DNA of 20,653 bases. Origin: a virus. The notes beneath the pieces are model-generated. The model saw only the letters and a program-made list of their open reading frames with translations. It ran no database searches and was not told where the DNA came from. Both the position numbers and the translations under genes were made by a program. Each line of letters starts with the position of its first letter. The stretch's first letter is position 1. Below, piece after piece: positions 1-7,450 of the stretch. The stretch is taken from positions 1 to 20,653 of the IMG/VR virus record IMGVR_UViG_3300021425_000235. One strand, 5' to 3'.

Positions 1-1097
1 TCTAACTTGGCTGCTTTACCTGTAGAACCAGACCCCATAAACGGATCAAGAACTACACCACCCTTTGGCGTTACCATACGAATCAAATACTTCATAAGGT
101 CCGTAGGTTTCACAGTAGGGTGAGTGTTTTTGCGCTTGGTGTCACGTCCCTCAGACATAGAGGAAGGTTTGCCACTTGCTCCGTTGCCTGTCTGCCACTG
201 AACAAACTGCTGTTCTTCCATATGATCCAAACCTTCATCACGGTCCTTCTTAGACGCCTTGGCACAGTAGAAGAAACGGGCGTAATCACCTGCTAACTCA
301 ACCACTTCATCAGAACCGTCATGGATTAGGTTGGCGGGGAAACGTCCTTGATTTGTTGAGGCTCCGGTACGGTTTTTGTTTCCTGTGTTGATATTTGACC
401 TGTCGGACTTGCCATGACTTCTATAGCTAAACTCCGGGATTGCCTCACCCTCGTTGCCAACTCGACTCTCATCAATATTGATAGCACCAGTGCCATACTT
501 CAGAACATTCTCTGCAATAGATTTTTCTGCAACAGGTTTACGAGCAACAGTGATAGGTTCAAGGGCAGGTTTCAGAGCAGTACCCCAACCGTCCCATTGT
601 TGTGCTTCAGGTGTGGCGGGGGCGGTTATTGCCTTTGCACTCATATCTAGTACATCGTCACGGCCCTCATTTTTTCTCCAATTTGTATTTATGGCCTTTG
701 ATGTTCGTGACTTTCCATCATACATTCCTCTTGGGTCATACGTCTCAACAACCTCACGTTTAGCCCCGGCCATCTTATCAATCGCCTTGCTAATATTGTG
801 AGACTTAGGAAAGCCAGAACCATAGACCCATGCAATCATGTCACGGATTTCAAATCCTGCATCTTCAATATTCACAGCCATTCTATGCTGTGTGCGAGTG
901 CCAGCAAAGGCAAGCAAATGACCACCGGGTTTCAGAACACGAAAGCATTCTTCCCAAATATTTACAGCAGGAACATCATAGTCCCACTTCTTACCCATGA
1001 ATGACAGACCATATGGTGGGTCAGTCACAATGGAGTCCACCGAGCTATCATCAAGTTCCTTGAGTTTATCAAGGCAATTACCAAGCATCAGTTTCAT
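1..1097 (-). CDS. DNA methyltransferase (N6-adenine or N4-cytosine), 3' end outside window
   Basis: About 365 residues are visible and the frame is open to the window edge, so the C-terminus is missing. The N-terminus has the catalytic DPPYG motif (residues 26-30), and [10 protein letters not shown], the S-adenosylmethionine-binding motif I, lies at residues 351-360. Catalytic motif first and SAM motif last is the beta-class order, with the target-recognition region between. DPPY is commoner in adenine enzymes, but N4-cytosine cannot be excluded. It would methylate phage or host DNA in the cytoplasm, most simply to resist host restriction; no restriction partner is visible. The ATG at 1097 shares an ATGA overlap with the polymerase stop, so it is probably translationally coupled to gp43 and transcribed from the gp43 promoter. 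Specificity cannot be read from the sequence. Confidence 0.88.
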   Translation of the reverse strand, partial: MKLMLGNCLDKLKELDDSSVDSIVTDPPYGLSFMGKKWDYDVPAVNIWEECFRVLKPGGHLLAFAGTRTQHRMAVNIEDAGFEIRDMIAWVYGSGFPKSHNISKAIDKMAGAKREVVETYDPRGMYDGKSRTSKAINTNWRKNEGRDDVLDMSAKAITAPATPEAQQWDGWGTALKPALEPITVARKPVAEKSIAENVLKYGTGAINIDESRVGNEGEAIPEFSYRSHGKSDRSNINTGNKNRTGASTNQGRFPANLIHDGSDEVVELAGDYARFFYCAKASKKDRDEGLDHMEEQQFVQWQTGNGASGKPSSMSEGRDTKRKNTHPTVKPTDLMKYLIRMVTPKGGVVLDPFMGSGSTGKAAKL

Positions 1098-3580
1098 GCA
1101 AAAAAGTCCTCTAGTGTTACAGTCTTCTCAGTCTCCCAGCCTACAGCATCAAGGATGACACGCAGAGGTTCTAGGAAAGTCTTTTCAAACTGTTTGTCAT
1201 AGTCAATGTAGTCATGCAGGTTCATCTCTTTAGGAAGCATGACCGGATAGGATATAATATTTTCTTTGATAGGGTTAGGTTGCTTCAAGTAGGTGAACTT
1301 AATCTTCTCACCATTCTTAATCATTTCATACTGTTTGTCAAGCTTTAAATCTTTTACACGATTGTTGAAGAGGATTGCACCACGCACATGAATAGGAGTG
1401 CCTTTCTTGTAAACAGTATTCTTATCTATCCATTTGGTTAGATTAGAGACACCACGGGGGAAAGAAATATCTTCGGGTGGTAGACTACCAAATTCATCTT
1501 TAAACTGCTGTATGAACCTCTGTGTGCGTTCCTCGTCCCCTTCCATGATGATCTTGAAGGATTGCTTGAACTTGTCACGGACCACCTGTGGAGTAGAAGA
1601 TTTGATTGCTTCAATGCCCATGATCTTTAGTTTAGGTTCAGCATACCGCACACCTTCTTTGTCCAGAACATTTAGGATGTAACGTTTCTTGGCAGTCCAA
1701 ACACCACGGTCAGCAATAACTTCACGTTCCATATCCATACGGTTTTCGATACAGTTTAGTTTCTCAAACATATTTTGGTATTCGACGTTAAGCATCTTCT
1801 CAAAGTATTCAGCACCAGTCTTGTCTAGGAAGTCTACAGGGCTCTTAGGGGCAAACTTATCAACTAATGGTTTCATATTAACATAGAGTGAGTCTGTATC
1901 AATAGCAATCACATAGTCATCATCTTTCTCTACCAGTTTACACATAGCAGCATTCATTGCACGTTCTGCCCATAGGATAGTCAACTTGCCACTATAGGTG
2001 ATTGCCTCTGCAATGCGTTGGTCAAAGTAGTTGAACCATTGGTTGCCCATAGCACCATAGAGGGAGTTAAGCAGAATCTTAATGGACATCTGCTCATTCT
2101 CTAACTGACCAATATCTTTGGTAAGCTGGTAGGTCTTGCCGTTTTCTTCTACAAACTTTTCTGCTTCAAGTTGTTTCTTCTTGATAACCTTACGTTCTGT
2201 GTAATAGTCTTTAATAATCTTGGGGATTTGCCCGACTTCATCTGTGCGGAAAGCAATACCATTTGCAGCAATAGTCTGGTTAGCATCACAGTCTACATCA
2301 ACACCAGCAAGCACAGACTCTACAGTAACACCAGACTTGAATACACCATCCATAATAGTTTCTGGTGACATATTCCATTGCACAATGATGTTAGGATACA
2401 GGGATGCAAGGTCAAAGGAAGTTACCCACTCATACATGCCGGGAACAGGTTCCTTGACATAGGCACCGGGATACTTGCTCTTTTCTTTGTCACGTTTGAG
2501 ATGCGGCACAATCTTACTAGACATAAGGTGACGGTAGATGATTGTCTCCCAGATACCTGTAGTGCCGAGTGTATCTACAAAGTTAGACCCTGCCTTGTAA
2601 GCCATGGTCATTGCTAATGTAATCAAACCAAGTTTGTCTTCTAGTCGTGCAACTAGTTCTACATCTTTAATGTTGTAGTCTACAAACTTCTTGAAGTCAG
2701 ACTTGTAGAGACCATGCAGAGAACCATACTCATCATAAGAGAGTTTGTTCTCTCCTAGAACAACATAGGCAATGTGGTCAAGTTTATAGGACTCTTGCTT
2801 GCCATAGGTATAGGCAAACTTCTTGAACAGGTCTTGATAGTCTAGTTGTTGAATGCCTGTGATTTCATAGGTTTGGTTTTCGTTCTGGTGCTGGTCTCTT
2901 ACAATGCGTTCTCGGATATGTTTCCAAGGAGACATCATCTTTGCTTTATCATCACCCAGCACTTTAGTAACACGATTAATCAGGTAGGGAATATCAAAGA
3001 AGGTAGTGTTCCAACCTGTAACTACATCGGGACAGTTAGAAGGGTTATGCCAGTGAGCAAGAAAAGAAAGAAGTAGTTCTGCTTCATCTGCGCACTCATA
3101 GTAGACAACATTGTTGCGGTCAGGTGTATACTCACCCATGCCCCATACATGATAAAGGTCATCAATGTTATTTTTGCAAGAGATTGTAATGACAGGATAC
3201 TCAGCAAACTCTGGTTTAGGGAATCCGTCATCAGACGCCACTTCAATATCAATTGTGGTCGTGTTGATAACTTCACGGTCAAATCTAATCTTGTCAGGAT
3301 ATACATCGTAAACGTACTGAGCAACATGATTTGTATTGCCCACCACCTCAAAATTATCCAGGCCCTTATATTGTTTATTAAACTCACGGGCTTCTTTGGC
3401 ATCGGCAAAGGTGACTGGTGCGACAGGGTTTCCACGCAGGGACTTCCATTCAGTAGGTTCTTTAGTAGGAACATAGTATGTTGGTTTGAACTTAATGCGT
3501 TCTTGAGTCTTTACACCGTCTTTATAACCCCGCACAAGAATGGAGTTGCCTAGACGATTGACTGATGTGTAAAATTGCAT
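1094..3580 (-). CDS. 43: DNA polymerase, family B (T4 gp43-like)
   Basis: Replicative polymerase with 3'-5' proofreading exonuclease, 828 residues against about 900 in T4. Exo I is DIEVA (near residue 112), Exo II NTTFFD (near 191) and Exo III YNIKD (near 302). Polymerase motif A is SFDLASLYP (near 388), motif B contains NSLYGAMGN and motif C is IDTDSLY. All catalytic aspartates are present. The C-terminal LEDFFA resembles a sliding-clamp-binding tail, so it should bind gp45, also encoded here. The frame also opens at a GTG at 3583, but GAGGG at 3586-3590 lies only 2 nt from that GTG and 5 nt from the ATG at 3580, so ATG is preferred. It has its own consensus promoter. The methylase start overlaps its stop. 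Confidence 0.97.
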   Translation of the reverse strand: MQFYTSVNRLGNSILVRGYKDGVKTQERIKFKPTYYVPTKEPTEWKSLRGNPVAPVTFADAKEAREFNKQYKGLDNFEVVGNTNHVAQYVYDVYPDKIRFDREVINTTTIDIEVASDDGFPKPEFAEYPVITISCKNNIDDLYHVWGMGEYTPDRNNVVYYECADEAELLLSFLAHWHNPSNCPDVVTGWNTTFFDIPYLINRVTKVLGDDKAKMMSPWKHIRERIVRDQHQNENQTYEITGIQQLDYQDLFKKFAYTYGKQESYKLDHIAYVVLGENKLSYDEYGSLHGLYKSDFKKFVDYNIKDVELVARLEDKLGLITLAMTMAYKAGSNFVDTLGTTGIWETIIYRHLMSSKIVPHLKRDKEKSKYPGAYVKEPVPGMYEWVTSFDLASLYPNIIVQWNMSPETIMDGVFKSGVTVESVLAGVDVDCDANQTIAANGIAFRTDEVGQIPKIIKDYYTERKVIKKKQLEAEKFVEENGKTYQLTKDIGQLENEQMSIKILLNSLYGAMGNQWFNYFDQRIAEAITYSGKLTILWAERAMNAAMCKLVEKDDDYVIAIDTDSLYVNMKPLVDKFAPKSPVDFLDKTGAEYFEKMLNVEYQNMFEKLNCIENRMDMEREVIADRGVWTAKKRYILNVLDKEGVRYAEPKLKIMGIEAIKSSTPQVVRDKFKQSFKIIMEGDEERTQRFIQQFKDEFGSLPPEDISFPRGVSNLTKWIDKNTVYKKGTPIHVRGAILFNNRVKDLKLDKQYEMIKNGEKIKFTYLKQPNPIKENIISYPVMLPKEMNLHDYIDYDKQFEKTFLEPLRVILDAVGWETEKTVTLEDFFA

Positions 3581-3607
3581 CACTACCCTCTTTAAGTATG
3601 AAGGAAC

Positions 3608-3636
3608 ATTATATAGGAGATTTTACTTTGTGTCAA
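3608..3636 (-). promoter_or_regulatory. Consensus sigma70-type promoter for gp43
   Basis: TTGACA at 3631-3636, a 17-bp spacer and TATAAT at 3608-3613, reading toward gp43. Both hexamers are perfect consensus, so host sigma70 RNA polymerase should use it early. The -35 box starts on the base after the T-tract of the upstream terminator. Confidence 0.9.
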
Positions 3637-3664
3637 GAAAAAAGGGTGGCAAAACACCACCCTT
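3637..3664 (-). terminator. Rho-independent terminator after the small gene at 3673
   Basis: On the minus strand an 8-bp stem AAGGGTGG/CCACCCTT with a 7-nt loop is followed by a T-rich tract. It lies 9 nt after the stop of the upstream gene and abuts the -35 box of the gp43 promoter, so it separates two transcription units with no spare bases. Confidence 0.85.
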
Positions 3665-3672
3665 CTTTAACA

Positions 3673-3870
3673 TTACTGGTATTGTTGGACATCTAACCAA
3701 TGACGACCATTGATTTGATATGGAGCTTGACCATACATGATCCGCTTTTGACGACCTTCAAGGTCTACAAGGTCAGTTGAGTCAGAAAGATATCTTTCTT
3801 CATCTGACATTCTAGCTCTCTTGATTGCATTGCTAAATGATTTAGTGAGTGATTTTAAAAACAGTTGCAT
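3673..3870 (-). CDS. Small DUF3563-like protein, unknown function
   Basis: A 65-residue protein. A longer frame reaches 3972, but its upstream part is a shadow of the neighbouring gene. AAAGG at 3880-3884 is 9 nt from the ATG at 3870 and directly abuts the ATG at 3879, so I chose 3870. The N-terminal third is a basic amphipathic helix (LFLKSLTKSF, NAIKRAR). It is followed by YLSDSTDLVDLEGRQK, which resembles the short DUF3563 signature (tyrosine-leucine, then an acidic DL.DLE.R run). The C-terminus is rich in Q, Y and W. It overlaps the upstream gene by 29 nt and ends at a terminator, so it closes the Hsp20 unit. The function is unknown and the family link is from memory of the motif. Confidence 0.72.
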   Translation of the reverse strand: MQLFLKSLTKSFSNAIKRARMSDEERYLSDSTDLVDLEGRQKRIMYGQAPYQINGRHWLDVQQYQ

Positions 3871-4021
3871 CAAAACCATCCTTTCTAACCATGTGAGCAA
3901 TTTCAGACTGATTGTAGTGTGTACGATATTCAGTCTTAATGTAACCTGCCACACCGTAACAGGCAGCGTCAAGTCGGGATTCGTATAGGGCTTTACCCAT
4001 TTTCCGTAAGAAGTTCAGCAT
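3842..4021 (-). CDS. Small hypothetical protein overlapping Hsp20
   Basis: A 59-residue protein beginning MLNFLRKMGKALYESR. The ATG at 4021 lies inside the last codons of Hsp20 and has GAGGT at a suitable distance. A second ATG at 4000 is possible but has weaker ribosome-binding support. The composition is plausible for a real protein: a basic start, then a tyrosine-rich helix (YGVAGYIKTEYRTHYNQSEIA) and an FDATVF strand. It overlaps Hsp20 by 29 nt at its start and the next gene by 29 nt at its end, so the three genes form a translationally linked chain under one promoter. I do not recognise a family. Confidence 0.65.
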   Translation of the reverse strand: MLNFLRKMGKALYESRLDAACYGVAGYIKTEYRTHYNQSEIAHMVRKDGFDATVFKITH

Positions 4022-4454
4022 TTGTTGTTACCTCGCTGTGATTGTTAATTGCAATTTTGCGAGGCTTCTTCTCTTCGGGCAGTACGACTTCTAAATGAAT
4101 TGCTAGAATGCCGTTCTCCAGAGAAGCTCCTGTAACTTGTGTATATTCAGATAGTCTAAAAGAACGATGGAACTTACGGGTGGAAATGCCTTTATGAATA
4201 AATTCCAAACCTCTTGGGGTATGGTCACCATTCACTTCAAGAATACCATCTTTAAGTTCAATCTTTAACTCTTCTTCCTTAAATCCAGCTGTTGCAACTT
4301 CGATACGATACTTCATATCTTCATCTTTAATGATGTTATGTGGAGGATAATGATCTGAAGCATGCTTGGTCATTTCTTCAAGTTCTTTGAAGATGTGATC
4401 GAAGCCTACAAAGGCAGAACGTGGAAAACGAGCGTATTTCTGATTGTTTGTCAT
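3993..4454 (-). CDS. Small heat-shock protein, Hsp20/alpha-crystallin family
   Basis: A 153-residue cytoplasmic ATP-independent holdase. The alpha-crystallin domain spans about residues 40-135, with strands RIEVATAGFKEEELKIELKDG and the late motif ASLENGILAIHL (the A.l.nGvL signature), followed by a C-terminal RKIAI, the IxI-type motif used for oligomer assembly. The start at 4454 is fixed by AGGAG 7 nt upstream; the longer frame to 4601 has no support and overruns the promoter and RegA. Small Hsps recur in marine T4-like phages, where they are thought to protect phage proteins or the host machinery during infection. The gene sits between regA and gp43 and has its own promoter carrying both host-type and late-type elements. 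Confidence 0.93.
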   Translation of the reverse strand: MTNNQKYARFPRSAFVGFDHIFKELEEMTKHASDHYPPHNIIKDEDMKYRIEVATAGFKEEELKIELKDGILEVNGDHTPRGLEFIHKGISTRKFHRSFRLSEYTQVTGASLENGILAIHLEVVLPEEKKPRKIAINNHSEVTTNAELLTENG

Positions 4455-4513
4455 CTGAAATCTCCTATTAAATTTTAGCGAGAAAGTAGACCGATTATTC
4501 GCATCTACAGAAA

Positions 4514-4544
4514 TATTTATACCAGAGGTAACACCATTTGTCAA
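4514..4544 (-). promoter_or_regulatory. Composite early and late promoter for Hsp20
   Basis: TTGACA at 4539-4544, a 17-bp spacer and TATAAA at 4516-4521 form a strong sigma70-type promoter. The -10 extends to TATAAATA (4514-4521), the T4 late-promoter consensus read by gp55. The same start region could therefore be used early by host sigma and late by phage gp55. Confidence 0.8.
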
Positions 4545-4560
4545 GCAAAAAATGAAAAGG

Positions 4561-4980
4561 TTATTTGCCGATATTGTATTTTGGACATAGTTCCCAGTCA
4601 TTCTTTTCTTTGAATGGTAGGACTTTGATTTGTCTCAAAGGTGCAACATCTTTTGCATTTTCATTATTGACAATAGTAAGCAACCCCCAATCAGATAAAA
4701 GAGTAGCAATTGTATTGCGTCTTTGAATATCTGTATCTTCAAGTGTAGACTTATTACCATCAAGTAGGAACAACTCCTTGAAGTGTGTAATAAAGTATCT
4801 ACCTTGTTTATGGAGAATATGACAGGACTGGTATAACTTCTTATCCTTACGGGATGCAATACCAATACGAGTCAATGTTTCTTTTACTTTTAAAAAATCA
4901 TCTGGTTCATTAAGTGTGATTTCCAGCATATCACTAGGCTGCCAATCAACTAGATTTACTTCTCTTTTTTCTTCCACCAT
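4561..4980 (-). CDS. regA: RegA translational repressor
   Basis: RegA binds the ribosome-binding regions of early phage mRNAs and lowers their translation, including its own in T4. Family blocks are clear: MLEITL, DDFLKVKETLTRIGIA, KLYQSCHIL, HFKELF and a C-terminal CPKYNIG. The protein has 139 residues, against about 122 in T4. The excess is an N-terminal extension of 17 residues before MLEITL, the usual start. The ATG at 4980 has AGAAGGT just upstream, whereas the internal ATG at 4929 has no clear ribosome-binding site, so the extension is probably real. The gene overlaps gp62 by 35 nt, and regA-62 adjacency is as in T4. The Hsp20 promoter begins 17 nt after its stop. Confidence 0.95.
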   Translation of the reverse strand: MVEEKREVNLVDWQPSDMLEITLNEPDDFLKVKETLTRIGIASRKDKKLYQSCHILHKQGRYFITHFKELFLLDGNKSTLEDTDIQRRNTIATLLSDWGLLTIVNNENAKDVAPLRQIKVLPFKEKNDWELCPKYNIGK

Positions 4981-5341
4981 GATCTACCTTCTTCTTAATT
5001 ATGTTTATTTCTTCAGTAGAAAGTAGTGAAAGAGCAGAACGAGCCTTACTATTGCTATATCCATAATATTCTTTCACCGCTTCAAGACTTCCATCCTCAA
5101 TAGTTTTATTCCATTTGGAGAACCGTTTTGGATTTTTTCTAATAGTATTTAGCAAAAAGTCATTTTGGAGTTTTGTGTCAATATTATGGTAGACGTTCAT
5201 TTCATTAGCAAGTAGAACAGTATCAGGGAAGTAGGAAAAGGAATGATTAATCATATATGAGTTGTATGCTTTCTCATCTAGATCATCACGCATGATATCT
5301 TTTTTAGTATTAATCGCCTTGACGAACTCGAATGGATTCAT
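4946..5341 (-). CDS. 62: Clamp-loader small subunit (gp62-like)
   Basis: This protein pairs with gp44 to load the gp45 sliding clamp on primer-template DNA. It has 131 residues against 187 in T4; short versions are usual in marine relatives as far as I recall. The start MNPFEFVKAINTKKDIM, the central SYFPDTVLLANEMN and KNPKRFSKW, and the position between gp44 and regA support the call. The C-terminus is strongly basic (KKKVDHGGRKKRSKSS). It overlaps the upstream nucleotidyltransferase by 32 nt and RegA by 35 nt, which suggests translational coupling. In T4, genes 44 and 62 are adjacent; here two accessory genes lie between them. Confidence 0.85.
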   Translation of the reverse strand: MNPFEFVKAINTKKDIMRDDLDEKAYNSYMINHSFSYFPDTVLLANEMNVYHNIDTKLQNDFLLNTIRKNPKRFSKWNKTIEDGSLEAVKEYYGYSNSKARSALSLLSTEEINIIKKKVDHGGRKKRSKSS

Positions 5342-5741
5342 TGGAAACTCTTTCTCTCAAATCAGAAGATGAAAAACGATGTTCACGTTTGTTGTAGTAT
5401 AACTCAATTCCACGTTTTGCGCAAGCTGCACGTCCTGTGAACTTACCGTTTTTATACTCTTCTCCCAGAATACGAACATTGATAGGAAACATATTTAAAA
5501 TATCTTCTAAGTCCTGTTCAGTCTGGTAAGGAACAATCTCATCAACATATGAAATAGCATTAAGTTGAATGTATCGTTCTAGTAGAGTCTGAACAGGTTT
5601 GTTCTTTTCTGGACGGTCAATAGATGGATCAGTCTGTAGACCTACAATTAAATAATCGCAAATAGTTTTTGCTTCACGCAACATCATAACATGACCAGCA
5701 TGAAGCAAATCAAAAGTGCTACAGGTGAAACCTACTTTCAT
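5310..5741 (-). CDS. Cytidylyltransferase-like nucleotidyltransferase (TagD type)
   Basis: A 143-residue single-domain protein of the HIGH-superfamily nucleotidyltransferases. The N-terminus FTCSTFDLLHAGHVMMLREA carries the HxGH nucleotide-binding motif, and the C-terminal HRFSSSDLRERV matches the position and style of the second family motif (normally ...TSxLR). Glycerol-3-phosphate cytidylyltransferase (TagD) is the nearest well-known relative and has a similar length; it forms CDP-glycerol from CTP and glycerol-3-phosphate. The true substrate cannot be read from sequence, and related phage enzymes could modify sugars, lipids or nucleotides. It overlaps the glutaredoxin by 4 nt and gp62 by 32 nt, inserted in the clamp-loader operon. 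Confidence 0.85.
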   Translation of the reverse strand: MKVGFTCSTFDLLHAGHVMMLREAKTICDYLIVGLQTDPSIDRPEKNKPVQTLLERYIQLNAISYVDEIVPYQTEQDLEDILNMFPINVRILGEEYKNGKFTGRAACAKRGIELYYNKREHRFSSSDLRERVSNESIRVRQGD

Positions 5742-6007
5742 TTCACCTCATCCAAATGACCAATGTATTGTTCAAGAATACCTTGAGTAAAGTCTTCTGT
5801 GGTCACATTCGAATTTACATTAGCATTACCATAGTAGAGTTGTGGTACAGTTTTATGCCCTTTATCCAAGACGATAAATGCCTTTGCTTGCTCATCTGCC
5901 TTGATATTTACAATTTCGTATTTGTATCCCCAACGATCAAGTTTAGACTTCATCATATCGCAATACATGCAGTTAGGTTGTGTGTAAAGGGTTAGTGTAT
6001 GCTTCAT
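5738..6007 (-). CDS. Glutaredoxin
   Basis: An 89-residue thioredoxin-fold protein with a CMYC redox centre in YTQPNCMYCDMMK near the N-terminus and the cis-proline segment KTVPQLYYG about 50 residues later, both expected for glutaredoxin. It would reduce disulfides and probably supply electrons to ribonucleotide reductase, as T4 NrdC does. The frame opens further upstream to 6043, but GGAGG inside the end of gp44 points to ATG 6013 (4 nt away) or ATG 6007 (10 nt away). I chose 6007 because it forms an ATGA overlap with the gp44 stop; 6013 is nearly as likely and adds two residues. It is followed with overlap by the nucleotidyltransferase. Confidence 0.88.
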   Translation of the reverse strand: MKHTLTLYTQPNCMYCDMMKSKLDRWGYKYEIVNIKADEQAKAFIVLDKGHKTVPQLYYGNANVNSNVTTEDFTQGILEQYIGHLDEVK

Positions 6008-6939
6008 TTCCATTCTACCTCCGCCATAAGTTCTGTTAGACAAGCGACCACATTTAGTTCATGGTCTGCTACGAATGCATTCTTATACTGATAGTCTGCT
6101 AGAATAAGCACAGCACGGGGAATGCTATTGGGTTGCATAGTTTCTGTCATAGAGTCATAAATGCTTCTGAAGATACCAGAAGTATCTGTATCTATATTGT
6201 TGCTTACCCATGACCTCATTTTTTTGAAATCTTTAGCTTTAAGATATCCAATAACATCATTAACGGCATTGTTAGAAAGAAGAGACAGAATCCCACTATC
6301 AATAGTGCCACTAAGAGAATAACGCTGACACTCATTAATAACCCGTCGCCAATCAGGTGCAAACCGAATGATAAGTTCTGCCAAAACCTTTTTATCATAG
6401 GTGATAGTCTCCTGATCTAGAATCCATCCTAGACGTTTCATGAACTGCATAGACAGTTCTGCCATAGACTTCTTGCTGGTGTTAAACTCATAGACACCAC
6501 AACGGGAATGTAGTGGTTCAATAATACGGTTCTTAAAGTTACAGGTCAGAATGAATCGGCAGTTGTTTGCAAACTCTTCAATGAAACCACGCAGGGCAGG
6601 TTGAAACGACTGAGCATTTAGGTAGTCTGCCTCATCTAGAATGACTACCTTGTATCCACCCTGTAGGGATACAGTAGAGGCAAACTGTTTGATTTTAGTC
6701 CTAAGAGTATCAATACCAGACTCTTCACTACCGTTAATCAGAATCCAGTCAAGGTTCAGTTCATTACAGATAGCTTTAGCAACAGTCGTTTTACCAAGTC
6801 CAGCTGTTCCGGAGAATAGCATGTTAGGGATTTCACCAGTCTCCACAATCTGCTGAAAGGTTTCTTTTAATGTTGAGGGGAGAATGCAATCATCAATCTT
6901 TTGTGGTCGGTATTTTTCTACCCAAAGAAAATCAGTCAT
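6004..6939 (-). CDS. 44: Clamp-loader ATPase large subunit (gp44-like)
   Basis: An AAA+ ATPase that opens and loads the gp45 clamp with gp62; 311 residues, close to T4 gp44. It starts with the RFC-like WVEKYRPQKIDD. Walker A is GTAGLGKT (44-51), Walker B LDEADYL with DEAD at 102-105, sensor 1 LTCNF (131-135) and the SRC arginine-finger motif at 145-147. The frame opens with a TTG at 6942, but the ATG at 6939 has AAGGA at good spacing and is the better start. It is the first gene after a terminator-promoter joint, so it leads the gp44-glutaredoxin-nucleotidyltransferase-gp62-regA unit. All ATPase residues are intact. Confidence 0.96.
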   Translation of the reverse strand: MTDFLWVEKYRPQKIDDCILPSTLKETFQQIVETGEIPNMLFSGTAGLGKTTVAKAICNELNLDWILINGSEESGIDTLRTKIKQFASTVSLQGGYKVVILDEADYLNAQSFQPALRGFIEEFANNCRFILTCNFKNRIIEPLHSRCGVYEFNTSKKSMAELSMQFMKRLGWILDQETITYDKKVLAELIIRFAPDWRRVINECQRYSLSGTIDSGILSLLSNNAVNDVIGYLKAKDFKKMRSWVSNNIDTDTSGIFRSIYDSMTETMQPNSIPRAVLILADYQYKNAFVADHELNVVACLTELMAEVEWK

Positions 6940-6967
6940 CAATATTCCTTACTAGAGTTAGGAAACC

Positions 6968-6996
6968 ATTATATAAGAAAAAAGAATGGGGGTCAA
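6968..6996 (-). promoter_or_regulatory. Sigma70-type promoter for the gp44 unit, -35 inside a terminator loop
   Basis: TTGACC at 6991-6996, a 17-bp spacer and TATAAT at 6968-6973. The TTGA part of the -35 box is the loop of the terminator hairpin at 6978-7004, so the two elements share bases. Confidence 0.8.
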
Positions 6997-7004
6997 GCCC
7001 CCAT
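6978..7004 (-). terminator. Rho-independent terminator after the gene at 7012
   Basis: Minus-strand stem ATGGGGG/CCCCCAT with a 5-nt loop CTTGA, then TCTTTTTT. It follows the stop of the gene at 7012-7227 by a few bases and overlaps the gp44 promoter. Confidence 0.85.
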
Positions 7005-7011
7005 TTTAATA

Positions 7012-7227
7012 TTAGTCACTTACTGTTTCAGCAGTGAGACCTTTAACATATGTAAAAGAGCATCCTTGAAGAAAATATGCTGTGTGTTGAAGAATGTCTT
7101 TCAGTTCATCTTCATTAGAACGAAAAGTAGAAGAAACATCATTCACGCAATCATGGTTTTCATACCGACGCATTGTCAAAGTGTATTCAGTGTAAACACC
7201 ATCATCTTCATCATTATAACGACCCAT
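7012..7227 (-). CDS. Small hypothetical protein
   Basis: A 71-residue protein beginning MGRYNDEDDGVYTEYTL. The frame extends to 7272, but that stretch is the shadow of the upstream gene's acidic tail. The ATG at 7227 lies 4 nt after that gene's stop and has an AGAGGAA ribosome site. An acidic N-terminus leads into alternating strand-like segments and a helix (EDELKDILQHTAYFLQG), ending with TYVKGLTAETVSD. No family is recognised. It is the last gene of the gp45 unit, before a terminator. Its location between gp44 and gp45 suggests a replication or transcription accessory, but this is only inference from position. Confidence 0.7.
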   Translation of the reverse strand: MGRYNDEDDGVYTEYTLTMRRYENHDCVNDVSSTFRSNEDELKDILQHTAYFLQGCSFTYVKGLTAETVSD

Positions 7228-7231
7228 TATA

Positions 7232-7435
7232 CTATTCCTCTTCTTCTTCGTTTTCTGCGGCTTCTTGCTCACGTTCTTCAGTTGCTTGAATCAACTGCAC
7301 ACACTGGTCACGCAGACCACCTACTGTAGACAGTTCTTCACCTTTAAATGCGCCACGTTGCACAATCGCATCAATGATAGCAATAGACGAACGGGCGACT
7401 TTAAGGTTCAAATCATAAAATTGAGAATCATTCAT
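7232..7435 (-). CDS. Small conserved-looking protein downstream of gp45
   Basis: A 67-residue, probably all-helical protein: MNDSQFYDLNLKVARSSIA, then AIIDAIVQRGAFKGEELSTVGGLRDQCVQLIQ and an acidic tail ending in five glutamates. The segment QRGAFKGEELSTVGxLRDQ looks like one I associate with marine T4-like phages, with no assigned function. In T4 a small RNA-polymerase-binding protein (RpbA) is encoded beside gene 45. This gene has a similar position, but I see no sequence evidence for that role. It lies 15 nt after gp45 and 4 nt before the next gene in the same unit. Confidence 0.75.
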   Translation of the reverse strand: MNDSQFYDLNLKVARSSIAIIDAIVQRGAFKGEELSTVGGLRDQCVQLIQATEEREQEAAENEEEEE

Positions 7436-7450
7436 TAGAAATATATTCCT

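Noticed and set aside
3871-3972. Longer N-terminus of the small gene at 3673
   Set aside because: Shadow of the 59-residue gene read in another frame; the ribosome site supports 3870.
4455-4601. Longer N-terminus of Hsp20
   Set aside because: It would cover the promoter and the regA end; the ATG at 4454 has a clear AGGAG site.
7232-7435. RpbA (T4 RNA polymerase binding protein) assignment
   Set aside because: Only the position beside gp45 fits; I see no sequence similarity to support it.
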